Source: Candidatus Zambryskibacteria bacterium CG_4_9_14_3_um_filter_40_16 (GTDB lineage Bacteria > Patescibacteriota > Minisyncoccia > Phycocordibacterales > Zambryskibacteraceae). From it: a stretch of DNA of 25,925 bases. The translations under genes and the position numbers were made by a program. The notes under the pieces were generated by a model, which saw only the letters and a list, made by a program, of their open reading frames with translations, was not told the origin of the DNA and did not search any database. Shown here piece by piece: positions 1 through 6,504 of the stretch. The stretch lies in contig PFXE01000015.1 of NCBI GenBank assembly GCA_002791475.1, forward strand, positions 1 through 25,925. The letters are read 5' to 3'. Each line of letters opens with the position of its first letter. The stretch's first letter is position 1.

Positions 1-656
1 TTTTCAGACTTAGAGATACGGAAGGCATACCGTTTGGCAAGGCGCTTGAATTCGCGGAATTTGCTTCAAGCAAAACGGATGTTAGCCCAGCTCTTATTCT
101 CGCCATTCTTTCTCAAGAATCCGACCTTGGCAAAAACCAAGGGTCTTGCATACTCTCAAGTCTTGAAACCGGAAACGGGGTGGGTAAAAATACCGGCAGG
201 GTCTTTGAACAAGTTATGAAAGCACCGAGAGATACGGTGCCTTTTGAAAATATTACAAAGCGATTAGGGCTAGATTGGACACTGACTCCGGTTTCATGTC
301 CTCCAGGTACGGTGTATAAAGTGGGGCGTGGTTTCGGCGGAGGAATGGGTCCAGCACAATTCATACCATCCACTTGGGAGTTATTTAAAAATAGAATCGG
401 TTCGGCTGTGGGCGTATCCGGGGCTCAAGCAAATCCGTGGAATCCACAGCATGCGTTTGTAGCCACGGGAATTTTTCTATCAGACTTGGGCGCGAGTTCA
501 AATTCTTACACTTCCCAAAGAAATGCGGCTTGTAAATATTATTCCGGCGCTTCGTGTACGGCAGGAAGGCAACCTCCTAATGTATTCTATGGTGATTCGG
601 TACTGAAAAAAGCGGAAGAGATTCAAGCCAATATTGATTTTTTGAAGGGAGTTTAG
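1..656 (+). CDS. Lytic transglycosylase-like protein, C-terminal part (5' end cut by window)
   Basis: The frame is open from base 3 to the TAG at 654-656 and gives 217 visible residues; the true start lies outside the window. The visible part reads as a lysozyme-like SLT fold. It has LILAILSQESDLG around residues 31-43, where Glu39 is the likely catalytic acid, followed by a Cys-containing segment and GGGMGPAQFIPSTW around residues 113-126, the conserved MG.(A/M)Q(F/I).P.TW signature. Several cysteines (SC, SCPPG, ACKYY, SCTAG) suggest an exported, disulfide-bearing protein, but no signal peptide can be seen because the N-terminus is missing. Family members cleave the glycan strand of peptidoglycan. 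A terminator hairpin follows about 50 bases after the stop. The fold call is good; substrate and any N-terminal coiled coil are inference. Confidence 0.8.
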   Translation, partial: FRLRDTEGIPFGKALEFAEFASSKTDVSPALILAILSQESDLGKNQGSCILSSLETGNGVGKNTGRVFEQVMKAPRDTVPFENITKRLGLDWTLTPVSCPPGTVYKVGRGFGGGMGPAQFIPSTWELFKNRIGSAVGVSGAQANPWNPQHAFVATGIFLSDLGASSNSYTSQRNAACKYYSGASCTAGRQPPNVFYGDSVLKKAEEIQANIDFLKGV

Positions 657-706
657 GATAGTTTTCAGGTGTCAGTTACTAGCTTTCAGAAAAAACAGGA
701 GAGAAG

Positions 707-737
707 AAAAAACACCTTTATTTAAAGGTGTTTTTTG
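707..737. terminator. Intrinsic terminator after the transglycosylase gene
   Basis: AAAACACCTTT (709-719) pairs with AAAGGTGTTTT (724-734) around a 4-base loop. There is an A-run on the left and a T-run on the right, so it can work in both directions. It separates the transglycosylase gene from the RNA gene promoter downstream. Confidence 0.85.
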
Positions 738-766
738 ATGCTTGGTACACGAAAATGTAAAAATAC

Positions 767-794
767 TTGACAAAATCTGTGAGTTTGCTATAAT
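767..794 (+). promoter_or_regulatory. Consensus promoter for the structured RNA at 801
   Basis: TTGACA at 767-772 and TATAAT at 789-794 are both perfect, with a 16-base spacer and a TG at 786-787 (extended -10). Start of transcription is predicted near 801. It is the only promoter in the window with both boxes perfect, which implies strong constitutive expression. Confidence 0.85.
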
Positions 795-800
795 GATAAT

Positions 801-963
801 TACATCGGGTAAGGGTCGACCGCAAGGAGGCCCTTCGCCACTAAGTGGTGTTTTGACCCCGATGTATATGTTTTGGTGGCACCCACCCACGGGTGCCACA
901 AACCAATGGCGCCTACGGGTGCCGCCAACCAAACCCCGGCCGCTAGCGCGTGTCGGGGTTTTT
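801..963 (+). ncRNA. Candidate structured non-coding RNA, about 165 nt, own promoter and terminator
   Basis: The predicted transcript begins exactly at a 9-bp closing stem (TACATCGGG 801-809 with CCCGATGTA 858-866). Inside this stem are two arms. Arm A is AAGGGTC (811-817) with GGCCCTT (829-835), an internal loop, then CC-GCAA-GG, a GNRA tetraloop. Arm B is CGCCAC (836-841) with GTGGTG (845-850) and a TAA loop. Together they form a three-way junction. Two further hairpins follow: GTGGCACCC (876-884) with GGGTGCCAC (891-899), and GGCGCC (908-913) with GGTGCC (918-923) capped by a UACG (UNCG-type) loop. The last two share a near-repeat, ACGGGTGCC followed by AACCAA. The terminator ends it at 963. 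I cannot match it to SRP RNA (the GGAA/AGCAG apical motif is absent), tmRNA, RNase P or a tRNA. 6S-like function is conceivable, but the shape is a chain of hairpins rather than one long rod. No convincing protein lies here. Confidence 0.7.
931..963 (+). terminator. Intrinsic terminator of the candidate RNA
   Basis: AAACCCCG (931-938) pairs with CGGGGTTT (954-961), followed by further T residues to 963. The loop is 15 bases. It isolates the RNA from rpmE, which has its own promoter 12 bases later. Confidence 0.75.
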
Positions 964-974
964 CATATACAAAT

Positions 975-1002
975 TTGCAAAATTTAATATTCCTGTTATA
1001 TT
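975..1002 (+). promoter_or_regulatory. Promoter of rpmE giving a nearly leaderless mRNA
   Basis: TTGCAA at 975-980, a 16-base spacer, TATATT at 997-1002, with TG at 994-995. The predicted start is A1008 or A1009, only 3-4 bases before the ATG at 1012, leaving no room for a ribosome binding site. Confidence 0.65.
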
Positions 1003-1011
1003 TATTGAACA

Positions 1012-1242
1012 ATGAAAAAAGAAATTCATCCTCAATATTTTGAAAATGCCAAAGTTACTTGCGCTTGTGGCAATATTTTTACTATAGGATCTACCAAAGA
1101 AAAGATTGAGGTGGAAATTTGTTCTGCTTGCCATCCATTCTATACGGGAAATGAAAAAATATTGGATTCAGCGGGAAGGGTAGAGAAATTTAAAACCAAG
1201 AGAGCAAAAGCCACCAAATCAAAAACCACCCCAAAGAAGTAG
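1012..1242 (+). CDS. rpmE: 50S ribosomal protein L31
   Basis: The protein has 76 residues. It opens with MKKEIHPQYFENAKVTC, a form of the L31 start (K.(D/E)IHP.Y), and carries a Cys-x-Cys (CACG, about residues 17-20) and a Cys-x-x-Cys-HPFYTG motif (about residues 37-45), the zinc-ribbon pattern of the C+ type of L31. The tail is a Lys/Thr-rich basic extension of about 15 residues, probably disordered and rRNA-contacting. L31 sits at the intersubunit bridge of the large subunit. The ATG is fixed by the promoter immediately upstream. prfA follows 41 bases later, so the two are probably co-transcribed, an rpmE-prfA order seen in many bacteria. Confidence 0.95.
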   Translation: MKKEIHPQYFENAKVTCACGNIFTIGSTKEKIEVEICSACHPFYTGNEKILDSAGRVEKFKTKRAKATKSKTTPKK

Positions 1243-1283
1243 ATTGGTTTCGGTCTCTTTCCTTTTTTCTTTGATGGTTTTTT

Positions 1284-2252
1284 ATGGAGGATTTAAACAA
1301 ATACAGAGAAAATCCAAAAACATCCTACTTATTTGGATTGTACGAAAACCTTCTCAAAGAAGAGGAGGCGGTTTCTGTCTTGAATGAAAATGATGCTTCT
1401 ATGAAAGAACTTGTAAACGAAGAGCTGGTAAAAATCAAAGAGCAAAAAGATGTTTTGAAAAAGCAAATGGATAATATTTTGAAATCCGAAGAAATTGAGA
1501 AAGAATTTCCAAACGAAATACTTCTTGAAATAAGGGCTGGTGTTGGAGGAGAAGAAGCGGCATTATTTGCCGAGAAATTGGCTCAAATGTACAAAAAATA
1601 TTCGGAAATTCAAGGTTGGCTGTGGAGTATGATCAACGAATCAAGAAGCGCCCTTGGCGGATATAAAGAAGCAACTTTTGAAATTCACGGTAAAGGGGTT
1701 TATGAAGATATGCGATTTGAGACGGGAGTACACAGAATTCAAAGAGTTCCTGAAACCGAAAAATCCGGCAGAGTGCATACCTCAACCGCGTCGGTTGCGA
1801 TTTTACCCATTAGAAAAAAAACAAAAATAGAAATTAACCCTGTAGATTTGCAGATTGAGTTTTCCAGATCCGGTGGCGCGGGCGGTCAAAATGTAAACAA
1901 GGTGGAAACCGCTGTCCGAATCCTCCACAAACCAAGCGGAATAGATGTCCGGTCAACTTCAGAAAGAAGCCAAGGAGCAAACAAAGAAAAAGCCATGATG
2001 ATATTGATGGCTAAACTGGAAGCGTTGAAAGAAGAAGAAGAGCACAAAAAATTTGCCGACAACAGAAAGAACCAAATAGGCACCGCAGACCGCTCTGAGA
2101 AAATAAGAACATACAATGTTTTGCAGGACAGAGTTACTGACCACAGAATAAAAGAATCGTGGCACAATATCCCGTCAATTTTTGGAGGTCAATTGGAAGA
2201 AATAATAAACGCCCTGAAGGAGGAATCCAAAAATGACTCTTCTATTGCGTGA
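1284..2252 (+). CDS. prfA: Peptide chain release factor 1
   Basis: The protein has 322 residues. It carries the GGQ loop (SGGAGGQNVNKVETAV, about residues 197-212), whose Gln places water for peptidyl-tRNA hydrolysis at UAA/UAG stops. It also has a P-x-T recognition tripeptide (RVPETEKSGRVHTS), which marks it as RF1 rather than RF2 (SPF). It is about 35-40 residues shorter than typical RF1, the deficit being in the N-terminal helical domain that faces the GTPase centre and RF3. No Shine-Dalgarno is visible before the ATG; the upstream stretch is pyrimidine-rich. Its own stop is TGA, which RF1 does not read, so RF2 or an equivalent must exist elsewhere and UGA is not recoded here. Confidence 0.95.
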   Translation: MEDLNKYRENPKTSYLFGLYENLLKEEEAVSVLNENDASMKELVNEELVKIKEQKDVLKKQMDNILKSEEIEKEFPNEILLEIRAGVGGEEAALFAEKLAQMYKKYSEIQGWLWSMINESRSALGGYKEATFEIHGKGVYEDMRFETGVHRIQRVPETEKSGRVHTSTASVAILPIRKKTKIEINPVDLQIEFSRSGGAGGQNVNKVETAVRILHKPSGIDVRSTSERSQGANKEKAMMILMAKLEALKEEEEHKKFADNRKNQIGTADRSEKIRTYNVLQDRVTDHRIKESWHNIPSIFGGQLEEIINALKEESKNDSSIA

Positions 2253-2273
2253 CCCGACTCTATTTGCTAGTAT
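2245..2273 (+). promoter_or_regulatory. Possible promoter for rpsB-tsf
   Basis: TTGCGT (2245-2250), 17-base spacer, TAGTAT (2268-2273) preceded by TGC. The -35 box overlaps the end of prfA. The predicted start is near 2280, giving a leader of about 15 bases before the rpsB ATG. Confidence 0.5.
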
Positions 2274-2294
2274 TCCCCTTACACATTTCAAAAT

Positions 2295-3029
2295 ATGAAT
2301 GCGAAAGAAAAGCAAAAAAATGACAAGATAGAAGGCCTCTTCAAAGTGGGGGCTCATTTTGGAATGATTAAATCTCGCCGTCACCCGTCAACAAAGGGTT
2401 ATATATTCGGCGCAAAAAACAAGGTTGAGATATTTGATCTTGGAAAAACGGTGGAAGCTCTAGAGAGGGCGAAAGAAGCTGTAAGGAGTGTGGCAGAAAA
2501 CAACGGAGCGATGCTTATCGTGGGTGGCAAAAATGAAGCCCAAAGAGCGGTGAGTAACGCTGGTGAATCTTTGCAGGCGCCATATGTTGCGGGAAGATGG
2601 CTTGGCGGAACTCTTACAAATTTTTCTGAAATAAGAAAAAGAATAAACAAATTAGAAGACCTTCTTTCTCAAAAGGAAAAAGGAGAGCTGGCAAAGTACA
2701 CAAAAAAAGAAAGGTTGCTTATAGACAGAGATATAGTTTATCTACAGAAATTTTTTTCAAGTCTAATAACTCTCAAAGGTTTACCGAAATTAATGTTCGT
2801 CATTGACCCCAAGAGAGAGCATATTGCGGTTGCGGAGGCATTAAACTTAAACATACCGATAGTTGCACTTGCAAGTTCAGATTGTAATGTACGAGAGATT
2901 GATTATCCCATTCCCGCCAATGATTCTTCGGCGGCGAGTATTGCATATTTTGTAAACGAGATAGCACAAGCTTACCAAAAAGGGAAACAAGACGCACCCA
3001 GCACCACAGAAAAAACAAAAGTGGATTAA
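2295..3029 (+). CDS. rpsB: 30S ribosomal protein S2
   Basis: The protein has 244 residues, close to the family's usual length. It has the S2 hallmarks: LFKVGAHFGMIKSRRHPSTKGYIFG near the N-terminus, the IFDLGKTVEALERA segment, YVAGRWLGGTLTNF in the centre, and PKLMFVIDPKREHIAVAEA followed by LNIPIVALASSDCNVREIDYPIPAND. S2 binds late to the 30S neck region and contacts S1 in other bacteria. It is followed by tsf after 48 bases, the conserved rpsB-tsf pairing. The gap contains a short AT hairpin (AATAAAT...ATTTATT) and a GGGAGG that lies too far (over 20 bases) from the tsf ATG to be a normal Shine-Dalgarno. Confidence 0.95.
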   Translation: MNAKEKQKNDKIEGLFKVGAHFGMIKSRRHPSTKGYIFGAKNKVEIFDLGKTVEALERAKEAVRSVAENNGAMLIVGGKNEAQRAVSNAGESLQAPYVAGRWLGGTLTNFSEIRKRINKLEDLLSQKEKGELAKYTKKERLLIDRDIVYLQKFFSSLITLKGLPKLMFVIDPKREHIAVAEALNLNIPIVALASSDCNVREIDYPIPANDSSAASIAYFVNEIAQAYQKGKQDAPSTTEKTKVD

Positions 3030-3077
3030 TAAATAATTGTAATTTATTCGGGAGGTATTTTGATTATTTAAAAAAAC

Positions 3078-3662
3078 ATGGCAACCACAGAACAGGTAAA
3101 AGAATTGAGAAAACGAACAGGGCTTTCAATCATGCAATGCCAAAACGCTCTTGATGAAGCGAATGGAGATATTGAGAAAGCGATAACAATATTACAGAAA
3201 AAGAGCGGAGAAATCGCAAGCAAAAAATCTACTAGAACACTGGGTTCGGGGACAATAGAATCTTATATTCATAACAATGGAACAGCGGGCGCTATTGTTG
3301 AACTGTCGTGCGAAACGGATTTTGTTGCCAAAAATGAGGAGTTTAAAAAAATTGCTTATGAAATCGCAATGCAGATTGTGGCAAGCGACCCGGAATTTCT
3401 AAATGCAGACGATGTAACCGATGAGGTGAAGAAATCCGCCGAAGAGGTATTTTCCAAAGAAACGGAAGGAAAGACGGAAGATATAAAAAAGAAAATAATG
3501 GAAGGAAAATTGTCTTCATATTTTGAAGAAAAGATTCTTATGGAACAGCCGTATATAAAGGACCCGTCTCTTAAGATAAAAGACCTGATTACTGGTGCTA
3601 CTCAAAAGTTTGGCGAAAGGGTAGAGATAAGAAGATTCGCTCGATTTTCCACCCAAAATTAA
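3078..3662 (+). CDS. tsf: Elongation factor Ts, short form
   Basis: The protein has 194 residues. The N-terminal UBA-like domain is clear: VKELRKRTGLSIMQCQNAL, then ANGDIEKAITILQKKSG. It is followed by the EF-Tu contact segment with the TDFVAKN motif (CETDFVAKNEEF). The C-terminal ITGATQKFGERVEIRRFARF is the conserved end. At 194 residues it is much shorter than the roughly 280 of the E. coli protein and resembles the short EF-Ts of Thermus or organelles, with only one copy of the core subdomain. It catalyses GDP/GTP exchange on EF-Tu. It probably shares a transcript with rpsB. Confidence 0.93.
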   Translation: MATTEQVKELRKRTGLSIMQCQNALDEANGDIEKAITILQKKSGEIASKKSTRTLGSGTIESYIHNNGTAGAIVELSCETDFVAKNEEFKKIAYEIAMQIVASDPEFLNADDVTDEVKKSAEEVFSKETEGKTEDIKKKIMEGKLSSYFEEKILMEQPYIKDPSLKIKDLITGATQKFGERVEIRRFARFSTQN

Positions 3663-3663
3663 A

Positions 3664-4071
3664 ATGATACCTGGATTAATTTTCTCTGTGTTTTTGATAT
3701 TGACGATTTTTTTTGTTGTCTTTAAAGTTGTCCGATCTAAAAGGGTGGGTGAAAAATTAACGGGTTTGAGGGAAGAAAAAGTATCTAAGTTGGATGAATG
3801 GGTGATAAGGGTTATTGGATTGGGAGGAAATTTATACCTTAAAATTTATAGCGGAACAAAAATGGTTGTTACAAAACATATTCCAAGAATACTTTTTGAC
3901 TTTCTATCAAAAGTAAAAAATAAAACAAAAAATAATTATTATGAAATTTTATCAATTAGAGGCGGTAGAGTTGTAAGCGCGAACAAAAGAAACTCCGAAT
4001 TTTTGAAAAAAATGGAAATTGTTAGGATGAATGGGAATAATCATGGTATTGAAAATAATACCAAAGTTTAA
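3664..4071 (+). CDS. Small single-pass membrane protein of unknown function
   Basis: The protein has 135 residues and I do not recognise a family. The ATG begins one base after the tsf stop codon, so it is probably the last gene of the rpsB-tsf transcript. Residues about 2-22 form one hydrophobic helix (IPGLIFSVFLILTIFFVVF), followed directly by a positive cluster (RSKRVGEK), which predicts a cytoplasmic C-terminal part. The rest is basic, mixed helix and strand, with a Gly-rich spot (GLGGN) and an Asn-rich tail. No catalytic motif is visible. It ends shortly before the promoter of the tRNA gene. Confidence 0.65.
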   Translation: MIPGLIFSVFLILTIFFVVFKVVRSKRVGEKLTGLREEKVSKLDEWVIRVIGLGGNLYLKIYSGTKMVVTKHIPRILFDFLSKVKNKTKNNYYEILSIRGGRVVSANKRNSEFLKKMEIVRMNGNNHGIENNTKV

Positions 4072-4088
4072 CAAACAGCTTCATTTTG

Positions 4089-4097
4089 TGATAAAAT
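4089..4097 (+). promoter_or_regulatory. Extended -10 promoter upstream of tRNA-Thr
   Basis: TGATAAAAT at 4089-4097 (TG, one base, TAAAAT). No good -35 box. The predicted start is near 4104, so the precursor would carry about 127 bases before the tRNA, including the copy of the tRNA 5' end at 4113. Confidence 0.45.
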
Positions 4098-4112
4098 CCC
4101 ATTGAGAAAGTG

Positions 4113-4126
4113 GCCGCCTTAGCTCA
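4113..4126 (+). repeat. 14-bp direct copy of the tRNA-Thr 5' end
   Basis: GCCGCCTTAGCTCA at 4113-4126 is identical to the first 14 bases of the tRNA at 4231-4244. The sequence after it does not continue as a tRNA. Between the copies lie two perfect or near-perfect hairpins: GCTCAAAT...ATTTGAGC (about 4135-4153) and GCTTCGAT...ATCGGAGC (about 4202-4222). Confidence 0.7.
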
Positions 4127-4230
4127 CGCCTTCGCTCAAATTGCATTTGAGCTTCGGACGTACAAGTAGTAGAACTTTTCACTGCGAGCTTGTGCTTTGA
4201 AGCTTCGATGTAAAATCGGAGCGTAGTAGT

Positions 4231-4305
4231 GCCGCCTTAGCTCAGTGGTAGAGCAACGCTTTTGTAAAGCGAAGGTCCTCGGTTCAAATCCGAGAGGCGG
4301 CTCCA
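4231..4305 (+). tRNA. tRNA-Thr (anticodon TGT), CCA encoded
   Basis: A full cloverleaf is visible. The acceptor GCCGCCT pairs with AGGCGGC (4295-4301). The D arm is GCTC...GAGC. The anticodon arm is ACGCT-TTTGTAA-AGCGA, so the anticodon TGT reads ACA (Thr). The variable loop is AGGTC, and the T arm is CTCGG-TTCAAAT-CCGAG. The discriminator T4302 and CCA (4303-4305) are encoded. The outermost anticodon-stem pair is an A-A mismatch. The cognate synthetase gene thrS is also in this window. Confidence 0.93.
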
Positions 4306-4346
4306 TTAAAAATATCCCGTGGATACGGGGTATTTTTAATGGAGCC
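4299..4346 (+). terminator. 22-bp inverted repeat/terminator that includes the tRNA 3' end
   Basis: The left arm 4299-4320 begins with GGCTCCA, the last bases of the tRNA, and pairs over 22 bases with 4325-4346, which ends in TGGAGCC. There is a single T-G wobble and a GGAT loop. The inner part ends in TATTTTTAAT, which can act as a T-tract. It probably terminates the tRNA transcript. The outer seven pairs reuse the tRNA 3' end, so this hairpin and the mature tRNA fold are mutually exclusive. Confidence 0.75.
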
Positions 4347-4354
4347 TTCTCTGA

Positions 4355-4360
4355 TATACT
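4355..4360 (+). promoter_or_regulatory. -10 box of the GH1 gene, nearly leaderless start
   Basis: TATACT at 4355-4360. The predicted start is A4367 or A4368, 3-4 bases before ATG 4371. This supports 4371 as the start rather than the in-frame codon at 4245, which lies inside the tRNA. No clear -35 box. Confidence 0.5.
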
Positions 4361-4370
4361 TGTTACAATT

Positions 4371-5600
4371 ATGGGTAAAGACACCGTATTAAAATTTCCA
4401 AAAGGGTTTTTTTGGGGCGCCTCAACCTCCTCATTCCAAGTTGAGGGTGGAATTACAGGTACGGATTGGGAAAGTGCCGCTGAAAAAGGTTTGGTTCCGA
4501 AAATTGGCAAAGCTGCTGACCACTACAATCGGTACGACCAAGATTTTGATATTGCTAAGTCGCTCGGACACAATGCACATCGTTTCTCTATTGAGTGGTC
4601 CAGGATCGAACCCGAAGAAGGTAAATTTAACCACAATGAGATTGAACACTACCGCAATGTCATTAAGGCTTTAAGAGCCCGCAACATTGAACCATTCATA
4701 ACTCTTTGGCACTTCACCTTGCCACTGTGGTTTTCAGAAACCGGTGGTTTTGAACGCAAGGACGCACCGGAGATTTTTGCCCGTTATTGTTCTTTTGTGG
4801 TAGATAGTCTAAGCAACATTTGTACTCATTTCTCGACCATTAATGAGCCCAATGTGTTTGCAAGTCATGGCTGGCTCTATGGCGCGTGGCCGCCGTTTAA
4901 ACGGGGCAAGTTTCTATGGATAAAATTTGGTAAACCAGATGGCACTTGGAAGTCGGCACAAACTCTCTCTTTTTCCAATACGCTTATGTACTTTAAGGTC
5001 ACAAATAATCTAGTCAGAGCACACAATGAATCATATGTAGCGATTAAGAAAACTTCGCCACAGGTTAATGTCAGTGTTGCAAAACATGTGCACGCATTTG
5101 ATTCCAACTGGAACCCTTTCAACAAAATACTAGCCAAAATAGCCGCGTATCTACAAAGTGGAAGGTTTATGAACGGCATTAGAGGCCACTTCGATTCTAT
5201 CGGGCTGAATTATTATCGGTACACCAAATTCGGGGATAGGGAAGTTTATCCAAAAAGTGACATGGGATGGAATGTTAATCCGGAAAAGATAGAACTTGCT
5301 CTTAAATATTTGGCACGCTATAAGAAACCTATCTTTATTTCTGAAGCCGGAGTGGCTGATGCTCTAGATAAAATCCGAGCAGAATACATAAAAAAACAAG
5401 TTGAAGGTACGTGGAGAGCCTTGCAAACTGGAGTGGATGTGCGTGGACATATGTACTGGTCACTCTTGGATAACTATGAGTTGGCTTTGGGATATGAAAA
5501 GAGATTTGGCTTGGTTGAAATTAATTATGAAACCCTTGAAAGAAAAATTCGCCCGTCCGCATTTGTATATAAACAGATAGCGGAAAATAATGGGCTATAA
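4371..5600 (+). CDS. Family 1 glycoside hydrolase (beta-glucosidase-like)
   Basis: The protein has 409 residues, shorter than the usual 440-470. GH1 landmarks run in order: FPKGFFWGASTSSFQVEGG at the N-terminus; HRFSIEWSRIEPEEGKFN; HFTLPLWF.ETGGF; the acid/base motif TINEPN (first catalytic Glu); and IFISEAGVAD at the nucleophile position, usually (I/V)TENG and here SEAG with the Glu kept. WSLLDNYELALGYEKRFGLV at the C-terminus includes the substrate-binding Glu/Trp region. Retaining beta-glycosidases of this family act in the cytoplasm on short beta-linked sugars; no signal peptide is seen. It precedes transporter, glycosidase-like and glycosyltransferase genes, suggesting a glycan-handling block. 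The exact sugar cannot be told. Confidence 0.88.
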   Translation: MGKDTVLKFPKGFFWGASTSSFQVEGGITGTDWESAAEKGLVPKIGKAADHYNRYDQDFDIAKSLGHNAHRFSIEWSRIEPEEGKFNHNEIEHYRNVIKALRARNIEPFITLWHFTLPLWFSETGGFERKDAPEIFARYCSFVVDSLSNICTHFSTINEPNVFASHGWLYGAWPPFKRGKFLWIKFGKPDGTWKSAQTLSFSNTLMYFKVTNNLVRAHNESYVAIKKTSPQVNVSVAKHVHAFDSNWNPFNKILAKIAAYLQSGRFMNGIRGHFDSIGLNYYRYTKFGDREVYPKSDMGWNVNPEKIELALKYLARYKKPIFISEAGVADALDKIRAEYIKKQVEGTWRALQTGVDVRGHMYWSLLDNYELALGYEKRFGLVEINYETLERKIRPSAFVYKQIAENNGL

Positions 5601-5601
5601 T
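5596..5601 (+). promoter_or_regulatory. -10 box overlapping the GH1 stop codon, leaderless EamA gene
   Basis: TATAAT at 5596-5601 overlaps the TAA stop (5598-5600) of the GH1 gene. The base 7 downstream of its last position is A5608, the first base of the EamA start codon. No good -35 box or TG element is seen. Confidence 0.5.
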
Positions 5602-5607
5602 TGATTC

Positions 5608-6504
5608 ATGTCAACGGCGCTTCTCTCAATCTTTTTTGTGGTAATCGGGCAATTCCTAAATGCCTCCATTGTTTTAATAGACAAATACATAGTTACTAAG
5701 ACGACAGTTTCTAAGCCGGCCGTGTATGCTTTCTATGTTGGTATAATATCTGGAGTGGTTATTGCCCTTCTTCCTTTGGGCATTATTGAGTTTCCCAGTG
5801 CCACGGTTTTGGGTCTGTCCGTTCTTTTGGGATTAATATTCATTTTGTCTATCATACTGCTCTTCACGGCCTTAAAAGCCGCCAATGCCACCGATGTTGT
5901 TGCGTGGCTTACCGCATTTTCTACCATATCCACCTTTCTATTAAGTGGATTACTTTTAAATGAATCTTTGCCCGGCTCTTTTCCCTTCGCTCTCGTTTTT
6001 TTCATTATTGGCGCCGTAATGGTCGGCCATTTTCGCTTTAACAGAAAATCTTTTTTATTGGTGATTATATCGGGGATTTTGTTTGGTCTTTCTGCTGTTT
6101 TAATAAAAATTTTATTTCAACACACCACATTTTGGAATGGATTTTTTTGGTCAAGAATGGGAAATGTCTTTGGCGCGCTGATTCTTTTGAGCTTCTCACA
6201 AATTAGATTAGGATTAGTCAATACTTCAAAATCAGTGGGTCATAAAGCTTCATTTCTTATAATTCTAAACAGAGTTCTTGGTGGAGTGGCGTTTTTAAGT
6301 ATTCTTTACGCAATTCGACTGGGTTCGGTATCAATAGCCAACGCTCTTGGCTCTTTGCAATTCGTATTTGTATTTTTAATGGTGTTTTTGTTAAGGCACA
6401 AAATACCCGATTTGTTTCATCATGAATTTAGACCTGGACACATCGCTCATAAAATAGTCTCTATAGTATTTATTATCACGGGCTTTTTTGTTTTGTTCTT
6501 ATGA
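5608..6504 (+). CDS. EamA/DMT-family membrane transporter
   Basis: The protein has 298 residues and is almost wholly hydrophobic, with about ten membrane helices arranged as two homologous halves of five, the EamA (drug/metabolite transporter) pattern. The first half includes the helices around residues 5-25, 35-60 and 65-90, with the typical ALKAANATDVVAWLTAFSTISTFLLS segment. The second half includes LVIISGILFGLSAVLIK and a repeat of the substrate-path motif, LYAIRLGSVSIANALGSLQFVF. Members move small metabolites such as amino acids or nucleotide sugars; the substrate here is unknown. The stop codon overlaps the next start by ATGA (6501-6504), so the next gene is translationally coupled. 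Confidence 0.85.
   Translation: MSTALLSIFFVVIGQFLNASIVLIDKYIVTKTTVSKPAVYAFYVGIISGVVIALLPLGIIEFPSATVLGLSVLLGLIFILSIILLFTALKAANATDVVAWLTAFSTISTFLLSGLLLNESLPGSFPFALVFFIIGAVMVGHFRFNRKSFLLVIISGILFGLSAVLIKILFQHTTFWNGFFWSRMGNVFGALILLSFSQIRLGLVNTSKSVGHKASFLIILNRVLGGVAFLSILYAIRLGSVSIANALGSLQFVFVFLMVFLLRHKIPDLFHHEFRPGHIAHKIVSIVFIITGFFVLFL

Noticed and set aside
801..963. SRP RNA, tmRNA or 6S RNA assignment for the first RNA
   Set aside because: No GGAA/AGCAG SRP apex, no tRNA-like CCA end, and the fold is a chain of hairpins, not a single bubble-bearing rod.
742..987. Open frames on both strands over the 672-1012 gap
   Set aside because: They are explained by hairpin-rich, GC-rich RNA sequence and read through the promoter and terminator; no protein-like features.
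2229..2252. Recoding of UGA as in Gracilibacteria or Absconditabacteria
   Set aside because: TGA ends prfA, pheT, EamA and nusB at the right protein lengths, and Gly/Trp positions in conserved motifs use normal codons.
4245..4370. Upstream in-frame start for the GH1 gene
   Set aside because: It lies inside tRNA-Thr and its terminator; the family's N-terminus (FPKGFFWG) and a -10 box fit ATG 4371.
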